NCBI GenBank assembly: GCA_019925095.2
Contig: CM034398.1
Location: 1,932,001 to 1,996,000 of the forward strand
Reading direction: 5' to 3'
DNA from: Dendrolimus kikuchii
Lineage: Eukaryota > Arthropoda > Insecta > Lepidoptera > Lasiocampidae
DNA: 64,000 nt
The translations under genes and the position numbers were made by a program. Below, in pieces: positions 63,524 to 64,000 of the stretch. The first letter of the stretch is position 1. Every line of letters starts with the position of its first letter. Below the pieces are notes generated by a model that was given only the letters and a program-made list of their open reading frames with translations, did no database searches and was not told the DNA's origin.

Positions 63524-63774
63524 GTGGGTTTCGCCAAGGATACCTCCTTCGTAAGCCGCGTACTCACCTGCAGCCAAAAATCATAGTATATACAAGGTGG
63601 TAAAATAAAGTAGAAAATAATAGGGGGCGCCACTTTCGCAAACTTGTCTAAACTCTAGTAACTCCAATATTAGGTCAAGAGTAATTTCGATACTTACTAG
63701 TGATTTTTAGTAGGACATCAAACAACGTGCAAGTATCAAGTGGCTTTAGTTACGACGTACGAATTTTTTCAACA

Positions 63775-64000
63775 TAGCCTATAATAATAATAATGTACTG
63801 TATATCCCCAAATAAAGTAAGTTAAGCATAAGTTATGGGTAATATACAACGGACTACGATGGGGCCGATCATAGACACCCAGACCATAGTAAATAACGGA
63901 GAAAATTCGTTTCCGAAATTTACCATACCAGGAATCGAACACGGATCCTCTGCTTTGCAGGGAGGTAGGCCGGCAAAGGCTTAGTCCTCTCAACCACAGA
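63775..64000 (-). repeat. tRNA-derived SINE 1, minus orientation
   Basis: ATT-type tail at left, CAGACACCCAGACCATAG, then box B in reverse (CCAGGAATCGAACACGG) and GGCAAAGGCTTAGTCCTCTC at the window edge. Confidence 0.85.

Overview
This is a eukaryotic, intron-rich, AT-rich nuclear window. Its protein-coding content and its repeats point to an insect, most probably a moth or butterfly (Lepidoptera). The repeats include Helitrons starting TCCCTATTAATATTATAAA or TCTTAATATATATAAATTAC, tRNA-derived SINEs with an ATT tail, an R2/R4-type LINE, and many short LINE 3' ends. The species cannot be told from the sequence alone. | Two host genes are recognisable, both on the + strand. (1) Vps41 (HOPS subunit; 'light' in Drosophila): two coding exons, 3334-3769 and 9873-11992, joining in frame to 851 residues and ending in a RING-H2 domain. 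A 6.1 kb intron full of repeats separates them. (2) raptor, the TORC1 scaffold: 19 coding exons from 16438 to 63523 give about 936 codons (RNC caspase-like domain, HEAT repeats, linker). The WD40 part lies beyond the right edge. Only about 2.8 kb of this 47 kb is coding; the introns are mostly transposon debris. Exon boundaries come from reading-frame continuity, GT/AG sites and the known protein families, not from transcripts. | Layout: 1-3300 upstream repeats; 3300-12000 Vps41 with intron repeats (SINE, LINE ends, one inverted-repeat MITE); 12000-16400 3' UTR plus intergenic DNA with SINE, hairpins and a MITE; 16438-63523 raptor; 63524-64000 the start of the next raptor intron with a tRNA-SINE. 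Large raptor introns are intron 3 (20052-26663, with long CA repeats, a Helitron carrying a 9-bp minisatellite, LINE ends) and intron 16 (49335-58666, with a local duplication, another minisatellite Helitron and a LINE with an uninterrupted 831-codon RT-endonuclease frame). | Both genes act at the lysosome surface (HOPS-mediated fusion; TORC1 nutrient signalling), but their adjacency may be chance. No new multi-gene system was found. The most useful observations are structural: LINE 3' ends lodged 9-30 nt from four raptor acceptors (one in the polypyrimidine tract of exon 5), Helitron insertions whose empty sites sit in the same window, an expected raptor segment of about 10 residues that cannot be located, a 27-bp-stem hairpin in raptor intron 1, and a duplicated coding-like segment of unknown origin.
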